From the NCBI GenBank assembly GCA_902767565.1, contig CACXHY010000009.1, forward strand, positions 1 to 64,000: a stretch of DNA of 64,000 bases, read 5' to 3'. The stretch is from an uncultured Eubacteriales bacterium (lineage in GTDB: Bacteria; Bacillota; Clostridia; Christensenellales; Aristaeellaceae). Below the pieces are notes generated by a model. It was not told the origin of the DNA, searched no databases, and saw only the letters and a list, made by a program, of their open reading frames with translations. How positions within the stretch are numbered: position 1 is the first letter of the stretch; each line of letters opens with the position of its first letter. Below are positions 41,087-50,484 of this stretch, piece by piece. Both the position numbers and the translations under genes were made by a program.

Positions 41087-42367
41087 ATGAAAGAGAACAA
41101 AAGCGAACTGGACCTGAAAGAGATGAACCAGACGGTCGGCGGAGGCAGCTTTGGCGAAACCGCCAACCCGGTCTACTGCATCCACCCGAGCAAACGCTCA
41201 ATGAGACGAATACTGGCAGTGGTGATGGTCCTGACCGTCCTGATGCTCGTCAGCGACGCAGCAGCGGTGATGAATCCGCCTTATTCGACGGAACCGACAT
41301 CAGCGCTTTGGAACTTATATGATCCCGACCTGCATTACTGGTATCAGCAGCTGACCGAACCCGAAAAAAGACTGTTCTCTGCGCGGTACGACTGCATTGC
41401 GCTCGGACGGGCAGAATTATGGGACTACCCCTGCGGACGTTTGACGCTGGCAAACCGCGAAAGGATCGACTACGCATTGATGATGGATTGCCCGGAACTG
41501 TTGTATTATCCGCTGTACGAGACGGCGGATTCGCGACGCTACGGGCGGATCCAGGCGCCGGATGAAGCGCTCTGTGCGCAGCATGCCGCTTTGCTGCCGG
41601 GCCGGCTCGCGGAATGCGTGGCGATGCTGGATGAGATCCGCCTGCAGCCGGAATGGGGAGAAACGGATTTTGAGAAGGAGATCGCCGCAGACCGGTTCCT
41701 TGTGCGTCATTGCATGTATGAACCCGGGATCGACATCACCGATACCGAACAGATCCGTGAACTGGACACAGACCTGTGGACGGCCTACGGCGCGCTTGTC
41801 AAGGGCCGGGCCGTCTGCGGCGGGTATGCGTCCGCGATGACCCTGGCGATGCGCTGTTTCGGCGTGCCGTGCCTCTGCACGACCGGGTATTATTATTCGG
41901 GAGACGGGTCTGTTTTCGGACACGAATGGAACATCGTTCAAATCGACGGGGAATGGACCCACGAAGACGTTACCTTCAATGATACCGACGATGAAGCTTA
42001 CAGCGAAGACTTCTTCGCGTTCACCAATCTGACATCCGTTGAAGTCTTTCGGTGCCTCAGTGATGACACGTTCAAGGCCGGAATGGATCTCCGGAATCCG
42101 TACAGTATGTCCGACAGAAACAATTACTATGTTCGGAAAGGACAGACGCTGGGGGCGGACTGGCAGGCGGAGGCCGTGAGGCGTGTTCAGGACGCCCATG
42201 ATGCGGGCAGGCACGCCATCGGTTTCCGCATGCTCGACAGCGCAGCCTTTGAGGAGGCGGTCCGCATGATCGATTCAGAGGATATGAGCGTGTTTGCCGG
42301 CGTGGGTTTTCCCGTAACGGTGGATTACATCCGGGAGGTGCGTGTGCTGTATATCAGTTGGGAATGA
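41087..42367 (+). CDS. Membrane/secreted transglutaminase-like protein with double-glycine-type N-terminus
   Basis: A 426-residue protein. The N-terminus KSELDLKEMNQTVGGG resembles the leader of the peptide just upstream (shared ELDLxEM and GG; the first 12 bases are identical). A hydrophobic helix follows (MRRILAVVMVLTVLMLVSDA, ~36-55). The body holds a transglutaminase-like cysteine protease core: GRAVCGGYASAM (Cys), GHEWNIVQIDG (His) and HEDVTFNDTDD (Asp). AGGAG sits 5 bases before ATG 41087. The family includes proteases, peptide crosslinkers and envelope amidases, so the reaction is open. It may be a fusion of a peptide gene with a secreted enzyme gene. Confidence 0.75.
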   Translation: MKENKSELDLKEMNQTVGGGSFGETANPVYCIHPSKRSMRRILAVVMVLTVLMLVSDAAAVMNPPYSTEPTSALWNLYDPDLHYWYQQLTEPEKRLFSARYDCIALGRAELWDYPCGRLTLANRERIDYALMMDCPELLYYPLYETADSRRYGRIQAPDEALCAQHAALLPGRLAECVAMLDEIRLQPEWGETDFEKEIAADRFLVRHCMYEPGIDITDTEQIRELDTDLWTAYGALVKGRAVCGGYASAMTLAMRCFGVPCLCTTGYYYSGDGSVFGHEWNIVQIDGEWTHEDVTFNDTDDEAYSEDFFAFTNLTSVEVFRCLSDDTFKAGMDLRNPYSMSDRNNYYVRKGQTLGADWQAEAVRRVQDAHDAGRHAIGFRMLDSAAFEEAVRMIDSEDMSVFAGVGFPVTVDYIREVRVLYISWE

Positions 42368-42545
42368 ACGAACCTCCCTGCCGGCGCCGACCGCACTTGT
42401 TTCAGCCGGGAAGACCCGGTGTTCACGGATCTGCGGCAGCCCAGGCTCTCGCGGAAGGCTCACTGAACTGTGACCCTGACGGCGGCTGTGATCATCATGA
42501 ACACGATGTCGGTGACTGCGGTCACGACCACTGCGCAATAAATGA

Positions 42546-42581
42546 AAACCAGGCCGCTCCCATCTCCGGGAGCGGCCTGGT
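42546..42581. terminator. Bidirectional terminator
   Basis: ACCAGGCCGCTCCC pairs perfectly with GGGAGCGGCCTGGT around ATCTCC, flanked by A's and T's. It lies between convergent genes; the rest of 42368-42597 shows no supported gene. Confidence 0.9.
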
Positions 42582-42597
42582 TCGTTGGTTCGGTCGT

Positions 42598-45500
42598 TCA
42601 GTTCTGCCCTTCAGGCACGAACACGCAGTTGCTGTGGCTATGGCAGTAGGCTTCAGCCGGGCTGCCCGCAATGCCGAAGACATAGACCTTCGTGCAGCCG
42701 TCGAAGACATCCGTGCCCAGCGCGCATTCCGCGGGGATGCGGATCATGGTCAGGCCGGTGCAGTCCCTGAAGGCGTAGTCGCCGACGGACTCGCAGTTCT
42801 CGGGGATGCGGACGACCGTCGCCGCGATGCCCTCGAAGGCGTTGGCTTCAATGGCAGTAACGTCTGTAGGGATCTCGAAGTCCGGGGTGCCGAAGGCGGG
42901 ATACTGCCACACCGCCGTCACGGTGACGTCCGCGTCGGGCAGGGTGAAGCGCGCCACGTAGAGGGCGGAGCCGGGAATCGCGCTGAAGTCAGCCGAGGCC
43001 AGGGGGTTGCCCTGCACGTCCTCGGTGATGGTGAGGGTCTCGACACCCGCGCCGGTCACCCGCAGAGCGCTCAGGCGCGTGCCCGCCGCGTATTCCTCGC
43101 TGCCCAGCAGCACATACAGATTGATCGTGGTGCCCGCCGCGGCGGTCTGCGCGGCGCCGCCGCCCATCCAGGAGGCGAAGGACGGCATGTCCGCGAAGGT
43201 GACGGTGTGTGCGTTGGCAAACTGCGCCGTCAGGGTATAGGAGCCCAGATCCATGTAGTACCCGGCCGCGTAGACCGTGTCGTCGCCGTCGAGCTTCCAG
43301 CCGGCGAAGAGCTTGCCCTCGGGGACCGTGTAGGGATTCTCAGGGAGGCAGAACCGGTTGATGCCGGAGATGAATTTGCCCTCCGCATGGGAAGGATCGT
43401 CCGTCCAGTTTGCCTCGACCAGGCTGCTGAGGGTCACGGTTTCGCCGGCCGCCTCGCCGGGGACGAGGGTCACGATGATCTGTCCCAGGCCTTCCCACGC
43501 CGCAGTCAGGGTGGTGTCCGCATTGACGGTGATGGACTCGCCGGCGGCGGTCGGTGCGGTCGCATTGCCCACCAGCCAGCCGGTGAAGTCCTTGCCGGCC
43601 ACGGCGAAATCGCACGCGGGCAGCTCGTACACGCTGCCGGAGGCCACGGTGACGGCTTCCATTGTACCGGTGGCATCATTGTCGCCGGGGGCAAAGACGA
43701 TCATCCTCGCCGCGCCCAGCACGGCCTCGCCGTCCGCGTTCAGGCCCAGCAGGAGCGTGTTGCCTTCGCTGGAGAAGTCCGACAGATCACCGTTGCCGTT
43801 CAGGCCGTCGGTGAAGACGCAGGCGCCGTCGACGGCATACACGTCGAACAGGGCGTTCGCGGTCAGCGCGCCGCCGATGTGGATCTTCTGCCCCGCGTTC
43901 AGCTGCACGTCGATGTCTGTGTTCCCCGCCACGCGCGCGCCGCCGGAGACCGTGAAGGCCCCGTGCACCGACACGCCCCGGTAGTTCCCGGTGACGGTTC
44001 CGCCGGTCATGGTGAAGCTGCCCTCCGCGTACACGCCGGTCAGGGGGTCATTCGCGGCGTTCGCCGCGCCGGTGATCGTGCCGCCGTGCAGGATCAGCGC
44101 GCCGCCGGATGCGACATAAACCGTGTTGACCCTGGCGCTCGTCTGCGTGATCGTGCCGCCCGCCTCGTCATAGAGGCTCAGGGTGCCGCCGGTGACGTTC
44201 AGCACCGCATCGGAGGAAGCCTGGATATTGCCCGTGACCGTGTGGCCGTTGAGGCAGAGGTTCATCGTGCCGGCGCTGAAGGTCCAGGGGCTGGTCAGCG
44301 TTACGTCATTGTTCAGGTAATAGCTGCCCGCTTCGGTGGGCAGGCTGCCCGTCGCGTTCCAGGCCGTGAAGCTGATGTCGTCGTGCGCGTGGTTCCAGCC
44401 CGCGATCAGGGTGATGCTCGCGTTGATTTGCGTGCTGAAGTTGAAGGCCGTCGTCTCGTGCGCGCCGGTGGCCGGGTCGGTCACGAGGTACCAGGCATCG
44501 AAGGTATGCCCCGCCCAGGTGGGATCCTCGGGCCGGGTGGCCGTGCCGCCGTTCGCGATCAGCTGCGCTTCCACGTCGCTGCCGCCCGCGCTGTCGAAGA
44601 AGACGTAGCTGCTGTGGGAGTCGTACCCGCAGACGGCACAGACGCCGTCCGCGCCGAAGGTGTGCGGTTCCTCGGTGAATTCTGTATTGCAATCTTCACA
44701 CTGCTCCAGGTGCGTCTCGTCGGAGATCACTTCATAGGTCGCGTTCTCGTGGGTGCAGGGCTCGATCAGGACGTAATTATCGTCAATGGCGCCGTCCAGT
44801 CCCTTCACGCGCATAGAGCTTTCGGACGAACCGCCCCAGACCCTCGCGCCGTAATATATGGATACGGCAAAGCTAAGATGCCCCACATAAAAGGCTTTAT
44901 TCGCATTGCCATAGATCAAAGCCCTGGCTTCGCCGCCGGTTGGGTCGGTACACCTTGCCATCAGTCGGCCGCCCGTTACTTTGATCAAGTCATCAAAAAT
45001 GGTCCAGTCGCCGCCGGGCACGTTGATGCCTGCGCCAACGCCCGCGCCCTGATCAGAAGTTGCCGTTACGGATCCGCCGGTAACGGTGATCCCATAGCCG
45101 ATAGCATGAGCACCGCCGCCGATTCCGGCGCCATCGTAGCTTTGCGCATAAACGCCGCCCCCGTGAAACTGAAGCCTATAGCCCTCGCCGCCGTCTCCGC
45201 CGCCGATTCCGGCGCCATAGTAACTTAGTGCCAAGACGCTGCCACCGTTGATTGTAATGTTTGAACCGTCGCCCCCCAGTCCGCCGCCGATTCCGGCGCC
45301 GTACCCGATGCCCATGGAGATGACAGCGCCGGAGTTAATCGTGATGTTCGTTCCGTTTCCGTTTTTTCCACCGCCGATTCCGGCGCCGTTTGAATCTTCT
45401 TTCACGGAGCAGACGATAGCGCCGCTGTAGATTGTGATGGCACCATTTGTTTCACCGCTGTTTCCGCCGATCCCAGCGTTATTCATCGATACGTTGTTGA

Positions 45501-48108
45501 CCCGGAGCCCTCCTTCCTCCTTTGTTCCTCCGTATATGGTCAGGGATTTTCCAGAAGGCACATGAATGCCCCCGTTCGCGATCAGGTCGCAGTAGTTGTT
45601 TTCATCCACGCCCATGATCAAGAGCTTCACATTGCCCGTTACTTCAATGCGCTGGTTGATGGTGACATTATCATTCACCACATACCACCCGCTCGTCCAG
45701 GTGGTGGTGTCCGAGGTGACCACGGTATAGTTCCCGTTGTAGGTCTTCGATCCGTTTTCATAGTAGGTGACAGGCGGATTGATCTTCACCGTCACATCCG
45801 CACCGGGCATGGTGAAGGTGGCGGTATTGCCCGTCCCGGCGGTCAGGGGATCGTAATGGGTTGTGCCGTCAGCCGCCCAGACCGCGCTGATCATGCTGAT
45901 CGCCGTACCGTCCAGCACCGTGACCGTGACGGTGTCGCCCGGGCGTGCAGAGGTCTTGTCCACCGTCAGCCTGCCCTCCGCCTCCGCATCCACGGAGACG
46001 GTGAGGGGCGTCGCGATCTGCGCCTCGCCGTCCACCAGCGCGATGGTATAGCTCGTGTTGTCCGAGTGCAGGTATGCGTCGGGATAGGCGGAGCCCATCT
46101 TCGCGCCATAGCCGCCGGTGATGACGCCGGTGTTGCCCGCGCGGCGGACGCGCAGGTCCGCGCCTTCCGTCAGCGCGCCGGTGACCTGCATCACCGCATT
46201 GCCGGCGAGATAGATGTTGTTGGCGGCGCTGCCCTTTTTGTTGCCGGAAACCACGGGGCTGCCGGAGACGTTCAGCGTGGCCGTCCCGGACACATGCACG
46301 CCGCCGCCGTTGTTGCCGCAGGTGTTGTTGGTAACGGTGCCGCCGTTCAGGTTCAGCACGGCCCCGGTGCCGTCCGGCAGATAGATGCCGCCGCCCCAGG
46401 TGGCGGATTTGTTGCCGGTGATGCTGCCGCCGTTCAGGGTCAGCGTGCCGCTGTTATAGACGCCGCCTGCCCGGTCCGAGCAGTTGCCACCGGTGATCGT
46501 TCCGCCGCCCGCGCTGTCGATGATGGTCAGCGTGCCCTCGTTCTTGATGACGTAGCCGTCCGCCTGCGCGTCGCCGTCCGCCAGGCCCCTGTCCAGGGTA
46601 TGGCCGTTCAGGTCGATGGTGAGATTCCAGCCGCTGGGCACATACAGGGCGGAATCGCCTGCGCCCGCGGTGAGATCCCGCTCCAGCGTGATGGTCGCGC
46701 CCGCCGAAGCGCCGTTGATGGCCTTCTGCAGTACGTGCCACCAGACAAGATGAATGTCATAGCCTCTCAGGTCTCCCCCCGTCAGAAGGCTGTTGTCGAC
46801 CACGACGCCCGGCGAGAAGATGGGGTCCGGATATGCCCAGGCGTCCTCGCCCGCCTTGCCGAAGGATTTCTCCATCGTGACCGTTCCGTTGAACGAGGAG
46901 GCGTTGATGCAGATGCTGTCTTTCGTCGCGTCCGTGTAGGTCAGGGTGACATTGACGTTGCTGCCGCCATCGCCTTTGCCGATGCCGTAGCTGCCGCTGG
47001 CGTTGATGACGCCGCCGGAGATGGTGACGCTGCCGCCGGCCTTGTTGCCCTTGCCGCCGCCCAGCCCAGCGCCGGAGCCGCCGACGGTGGTCACATAGCC
47101 GTCCTCGATGAGGATGGTGCCGGGCGCGCCGTCACAGCCGCCGCCGATGCGCGCGCCCTGGCCCTGGTTGACCTTGGTGGAGGTGACATGGCCGCCGGAG
47201 ATGGTGATGCTGCCGCCGTCGCCGTTGTCGCCGCCGCCGATGCCCGCGCCGTCCCGGCTGTAGGCGTTGACGGTGCCGCCGTAGATATGGATGGTGCCGC
47301 CGTCGCCGTTCAGGCCGCCGCCGATGCCCGCGCCGTCCTCCGGGGTGACGGAATCCGACGGGCCGTTGGCCGTGACGGTGCCGCCGTAGATGCTGATGGT
47401 GCCGCCGTCGCCGTTTTCGCCGCCGCCGATGCCCGCGCCGTCCTCGCCGCCGATGCCCGTGACCGTGCCGCCGTAGATGTTGATGACGCCGCCGGAGCAG
47501 TTCCTGCCGCCGCCGATGCCCGCGCCGTTGCTGCCGCCCTCGGCCGTGACGGTGCCGCCGTAGATGGTGATGGTGCCGCCGGTCTTGCCGTCGTTGGTGC
47601 CGATGCCGGCGCAGTTGCCGTGGCCGTACGCCTCCACGACGCCGCCGTGGATCTCGATATTGCCGTTGTTGCTCCCGGAATCGCCGCCGATGCCCGCGCC
47701 GTGCTCCGTGTTGTCGCAGACCAGCCTGCCGGTGCCATTGCCCGCGGCGACGATTTTCAGCGTCATGCCTTCGGGCACATAGAAGCCCTTGCAGTTGAAG
47801 GTCGCTCCGTCGCACAGGATCAGGGTCACATCCCCCTGCAGGGTGAAGTGATCCTCTGTCGTGAACGTGCCAATATTGCCGGGCCGCAGGATATCCACGT
47901 AGTAAACGCCCCCGGCGAGATTCTCTTCCTGGCCGAACAGGTGTTTCGCCGTGTGCACGTAGACGTCATTTTCGACAAGCTCCGAACCGTTCCAGCTGTA
48001 TTCGGTGTACGTCAGGGACACGCTGTCCGCGTGCGCCATGCCAAGCCCCAGCGCCATCACGGCGCAGAGCAGCAGGGCCAGGAGCCATTTGATGTTCCGG
48101 TTCGTCAT
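42598..48108 (-). CDS. Giant repeat-rich surface protein (GAGIGGG repeats, InlB B-repeat, LRR_5)
   Basis: 1836 residues with a signal peptide (MTNRNIKWLLALLLCAVMALGLGMAHA). From the N-terminus there is a strand-rich start, then about nine ~30-residue repeats of the type GAGIGGGxNGDGGTIxIYGGTV. These are followed by a second cap-like region (GILGGSxTNNxC-like, GSITGNKSATWGGG) and a second block of about six GAGIGGG repeats. Next come CxxC motifs (EQCEDCNTEF, CAVCGYD), an InlB B-type repeat (GGTATRPEDPTWAGHTFDAWY), further beta-helix stretches, and a BspA-type LRR_5 end (VTAIEANAFEG, VGDYAFRDCTGLTMIRIP). Such proteins are extracellular adhesins or glycan binders. No sortase motif is seen. GGAGG precedes ATG 48108; the frame upstream to 48387 is not coding. 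Confidence 0.88.
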   Translation of the reverse strand: MTNRNIKWLLALLLCAVMALGLGMAHADSVSLTYTEYSWNGSELVENDVYVHTAKHLFGQEENLAGGVYYVDILRPGNIGTFTTEDHFTLQGDVTLILCDGATFNCKGFYVPEGMTLKIVAAGNGTGRLVCDNTEHGAGIGGDSGSNNGNIEIHGGVVEAYGHGNCAGIGTNDGKTGGTITIYGGTVTAEGGSNGAGIGGGRNCSGGVINIYGGTVTGIGGEDGAGIGGGENGDGGTISIYGGTVTANGPSDSVTPEDGAGIGGGLNGDGGTIHIYGGTVNAYSRDGAGIGGGDNGDGGSITISGGHVTSTKVNQGQGARIGGGCDGAPGTILIEDGYVTTVGGSGAGLGGGKGNKAGGSVTISGGVINASGSYGIGKGDGGSNVNVTLTYTDATKDSICINASSFNGTVTMEKSFGKAGEDAWAYPDPIFSPGVVVDNSLLTGGDLRGYDIHLVWWHVLQKAINGASAGATITLERDLTAGAGDSALYVPSGWNLTIDLNGHTLDRGLADGDAQADGYVIKNEGTLTIIDSAGGGTITGGNCSDRAGGVYNSGTLTLNGGSITGNKSATWGGGIYLPDGTGAVLNLNGGTVTNNTCGNNGGGVHVSGTATLNVSGSPVVSGNKKGSAANNIYLAGNAVMQVTGALTEGADLRVRRAGNTGVITGGYGAKMGSAYPDAYLHSDNTSYTIALVDGEAQIATPLTVSVDAEAEGRLTVDKTSARPGDTVTVTVLDGTAISMISAVWAADGTTHYDPLTAGTGNTATFTMPGADVTVKINPPVTYYENGSKTYNGNYTVVTSDTTTWTSGWYVVNDNVTINQRIEVTGNVKLLIMGVDENNYCDLIANGGIHVPSGKSLTIYGGTKEEGGLRVNNVSMNNAGIGGNSGETNGAITIYSGAIVCSVKEDSNGAGIGGGKNGNGTNITINSGAVISMGIGYGAGIGGGLGGDGSNITINGGSVLALSYYGAGIGGGDGGEGYRLQFHGGGVYAQSYDGAGIGGGAHAIGYGITVTGGSVTATSDQGAGVGAGINVPGGDWTIFDDLIKVTGGRLMARCTDPTGGEARALIYGNANKAFYVGHLSFAVSIYYGARVWGGSSESSMRVKGLDGAIDDNYVLIEPCTHENATYEVISDETHLEQCEDCNTEFTEEPHTFGADGVCAVCGYDSHSSYVFFDSAGGSDVEAQLIANGGTATRPEDPTWAGHTFDAWYLVTDPATGAHETTAFNFSTQINASITLIAGWNHAHDDISFTAWNATGSLPTEAGSYYLNNDVTLTSPWTFSAGTMNLCLNGHTVTGNIQASSDAVLNVTGGTLSLYDEAGGTITQTSARVNTVYVASGGALILHGGTITGAANAANDPLTGVYAEGSFTMTGGTVTGNYRGVSVHGAFTVSGGARVAGNTDIDVQLNAGQKIHIGGALTANALFDVYAVDGACVFTDGLNGNGDLSDFSSEGNTLLLGLNADGEAVLGAARMIVFAPGDNDATGTMEAVTVASGSVYELPACDFAVAGKDFTGWLVGNATAPTAAGESITVNADTTLTAAWEGLGQIIVTLVPGEAAGETVTLSSLVEANWTDDPSHAEGKFISGINRFCLPENPYTVPEGKLFAGWKLDGDDTVYAAGYYMDLGSYTLTAQFANAHTVTFADMPSFASWMGGGAAQTAAAGTTINLYVLLGSEEYAAGTRLSALRVTGAGVETLTITEDVQGNPLASADFSAIPGSALYVARFTLPDADVTVTAVWQYPAFGTPDFEIPTDVTAIEANAFEGIAATVVRIPENCESVGDYAFRDCTGLTMIRIPAECALGTDVFDGCTKVYVFGIAGSPAEAYCHSHSNCVFVPEGQN
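45040..45500 (-). repeat. Second GAGIGGG coding-repeat block, lower G+C
   Basis: About six degenerate ~75-90 base repeats in the surface protein. The surrounding stretch (roughly 44830-45780) is clearly poorer in G+C than the rest of the gene. Confidence 0.6.
46950..47720 (-). repeat. First GAGIGGG coding-repeat block
   Basis: About nine repeats of ~80-105 bases around a ccgccgatgcccgcgcc core, encoding GAGIGGGxNGDGGTIxIYGGTV-like units. Confidence 0.85.
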
Positions 48109-48321
48109 GTTCGATTCCTCCCGATGGATTTGTTCGCAGTGCGCGGTGTGATCAGAAAGCAAAAGCCGCCACGCGGAACGGCACAGAAACCATCCCGCCC
48201 GGCGGCGATTCGGTGCACGGCAAAGGGGCGCAGTTGTCCTGCTTGCTTGCTTGAGCGTAGCGCGGACCGGCATCCCTGACAACCCCCCTGTGCAGAACTC
48301 AGGATACAAATTACCATAATA

Positions 48322-48350
48322 AGAATAGCACAAAAGAAGGTGGGTTTCAA
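48322..48350 (-). promoter_or_regulatory. Promoter for the surface protein gene
   Basis: On the minus strand TTGAAA (48350-48345), 17-base spacer, TATTCT (48327-48322). A (CAAG)3 tract lies in the leader near 48240-48255. Confidence 0.55.
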
Positions 48351-48398
48351 TGAGTAAAATGTGATGTTTCAGTAGAATTGCCGGCACGCGCCTTAGAA

Positions 48399-49425
48399 TT
48401 ATGCGCTTATCTCCGTCCCGCCAAGCAGTGTGAACACCATCGTCTTGTCCTTTCTGACCGTCACATATTCCACCAGGCTGCCCCAGAGCGCTTCGTCGAA
48501 TTCCGACACCGCCTCGGGAAGCTTTTTCAGTTCATCGATAAACCGCTCGAATTCACGCCTGCGGATTCCGCGCCGCCGGATGTCTGACGCCACCTGATCG
48601 CGTTCTGCTTTGGTGGCTTCATACCGGCTGACCGCTGCATCGTAAGCGGCGCTGTAGTCATCCTGGTTTTGAGCGACCCTGGCGTTCCGGGCGATCAGCG
48701 CCTGCACCGCGTCCGCCTCTGTGTTCAGCCGCTCATCCACCTCACGCAGGTGCTGGCCCAGTTCATCCGTCCCACCATACATCTGCTGGACCTCTCTGAG
48801 ATCTGCCAGCAATGTGCTCCGGTCAGCAATCAGCTTGTTGATGGCCCGGACAAACGCAGCTTTGACTTCTTCTTCGGTGACGTGCGGCGTTTTGCACTTG
48901 TTGGCCTTTCCGTCGTATTTGGCATTGCAGCGCCAGATGACCCTGCGGTACTGGTCTGTGGAGTGCCAGACCTTTGAGCCGAACCATCCGCCGCATTCGC
49001 CGCACCGGATCTTCGTGCTGAATATGGTCGCGCCGCTGAAATGCCGCTCCCGGCTGCGCTGCGCGATCATATCTTGCACCCGTCGAAAGTCTCTGGCTCA
49101 ATGATGGCTTCGTGGCAATCCTCGACGTAGTACTGCGGAACCGCACCGTCGTTCCGGACGATCTTCTTTGTCAGGAAATCGGCGGTGTAATGCTTTTGCA
49201 GCAGAGCGCAGCCTTTATACTTCTCGTTCGTCAGGATCGACTTGATGGTGCTCTCGTTCCACCGATCTTTTCCCTTCGGGGATTTGATGCCCATCTCAGT
49301 CAGCTTTTTCGGGCGAAGCGACTCACCGACTTTGTCAAAATGAGTCCGATACGTCCTGCCAGGGCGTCTTCCACCATGCGATTGAAACCGTCGCGCCTGT
49401 GGGTCGATGTACCGGATATGCCTTC
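48399..49425 (-). pseudogene. Large serine recombinase, broken by deletion and frameshift
   Basis: Three pieces in different frames. Upstream (about 49425-49300): YEGISGTSTHRRDGFNRM, then DALAGRIGLILTKSVSRFAR, from the catalytic domain (catalytic Ser part missing). Directly joined: KLTEMGIKSPKGKDRWNESTIKSILTNEKYKG (recombinase domain; the frame ends at 49067), the middle of the catalytic domain being deleted. Then 49079-48399: a zinc-ribbon (IRCGECGGWFGSKVW with CNAKYDGKANKCKTPH) and a coiled-coil C-terminus. Together they are what is left of a prophage or ICE integrase of the large serine type. It cannot be active. Confidence 0.85.
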
Positions 49426-49456
49426 ATACGCACTTCCCGGATATCATGCAGCGCCA

Positions 49457-50068
49457 TCAGTTATTGCCCCCCTCTTCTGTTTCCCCGGTGGCAGCGGCAG
49501 CTTCATACACCGCGTTGAACCAGGCATCGACACCGGTGAATTCGGGATCGCCGGTATCAGCGGAGATCTGCCAGTTGCCGTCATAGTCGCGCTGGACGAA
49601 GGTACCGGTCAGCTTGGGCTGACGCCAGGCGGGCGAATCGTTGCTGGTGGAATACTCGTCCTCGACCAGCTGGAACTTGCCCTTGTACAGCCACACGCAC
49701 CTGAACTGGTTGGGCTGGGGCTGGCTCATGAAGCCGATGGCCACATACGGCGCTTCATCGGTGGCGTTCTGGACCATGACACCGTGCTCATACCGGTGAC
49801 CCAGCAGGATCGCCTGCGCACGCATGGGCAGGGCGGCCAGTTCCAGCTCTACGGTAATGTCGCCCAGCTGGGAGGCGATGTCGAACACGCCGTCATCCGT
49901 CCACAGCTTTTCCTGGTTTGTGGTAGGCGAAATGCTGGCAGAGATCGCGCCGACCAGCGGCTGGGGTGTTTCATAGACAGCACCTTCCGCAGTGTCGCTG
50001 GTCAGAATAGCGTAATGGATATTGCGCAGCGACTGCCGCTGCGCCTTGACAGTCGAATTGTTAGGCAT
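49457..50068 (-). CDS. Phage major tail tube-like protein
   Basis: A 203-residue soluble beta-rich protein resembling siphophage major tail proteins: an IHYAILTSDTAEGAVYETPQPLVGAISASIS start, an ELELAALPMRAQAILLGHRYEHGV middle, an AIGFMSQP..RCVWLYKGKF strand pair, and an acidic end. Its stop overlaps (TGATG) a start that reads MALHDIREVRMK before running into recombinase sequence, the likely first residues of a deleted tail assembly chaperone. It belongs to a block of three tail genes on the minus strand. A ribosome site (AGGAG) precedes it. Confidence 0.75.
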   Translation of the reverse strand: MPNNSTVKAQRQSLRNIHYAILTSDTAEGAVYETPQPLVGAISASISPTTNQEKLWTDDGVFDIASQLGDITVELELAALPMRAQAILLGHRYEHGVMVQNATDEAPYVAIGFMSQPQPNQFRCVWLYKGKFQLVEDEYSTSNDSPAWRQPKLTGTFVQRDYDGNWQISADTGDPEFTGVDAWFNAVYEAAAATGETEEGGNN

Positions 50069-50083
50069 ATCGGTTCTCCTTTC

Positions 50084-50473
50084 TCACTCCCACGGAAACG
50101 GGAGCTGGTCCTTGATCGTGTAGGTTGCGGACTTCACATAGATGTCCATGTCCTGGAGATAATCGTCCTGCACCTGCCCATACCGCTGATAGCCGTTCCG
50201 GCGCATGGTGCTGTGCAGGGCTGCATTGATCGGATAGAGCAGATTCTCACGGGCATAGATGTCGATGCGGAAGGTGATCTCTTCCTCCAGCGGCTGGTCG
50301 TCCGCAAAACGGGTATATTCCCGGTCTGACTCGAACACGGCCAGCTGGGGAAAGACCTCCGCCTCCGGGGAGAGAATCTGGTATATGGCAGGATTGCCAT
50401 AGGGATCGGTGGCCAGAAGCGTGGTCAGTTCAGGGCTTGCCAGCAGCTCATCCACCAGGGTCGATGCGTCCAT
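50084..50473 (-). CDS. Phage tail completion/terminator-like protein
   Basis: A 129-residue protein with ITFRIDIYARENLLYPINAALHSTM and DMDIYVKSATYTI strands, placed between an HK97 gp10-like gene and the tail tube gene. By position and size it should be the head-tail or tail-terminator component. Similarity is to the general fold only, as far as I can tell. It is intact. Confidence 0.65.
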   Translation of the reverse strand: MDASTLVDELLASPELTTLLATDPYGNPAIYQILSPEAEVFPQLAVFESDREYTRFADDQPLEEEITFRIDIYARENLLYPINAALHSTMRRNGYQRYGQVQDDYLQDMDIYVKSATYTIKDQLPFPWE

Positions 50474-50484
50474 ATCGGGTCCTC

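Noticed and set aside
39139-42546. A complete integrative element bounded by duplicated ssrA ends
   Set aside because: No second copy of the ssrA 3' end and no integrase gene were found between 39.5 and 42.6 kb.
48230-48260. (CAAG)n tract in the surface-protein leader as a phase-variation switch
   Set aside because: Only about three units, outside the coding frame and away from the -35/-10 spacer.
42358-48279. Two long plus-strand frames (956 and 905 residues) opposite the surface protein
   Set aside because: Their regular composition is just the reverse complement of the GAGIGGG repeats; the minus-strand frame has a signal peptide, recognisable domains and a ribosome site.
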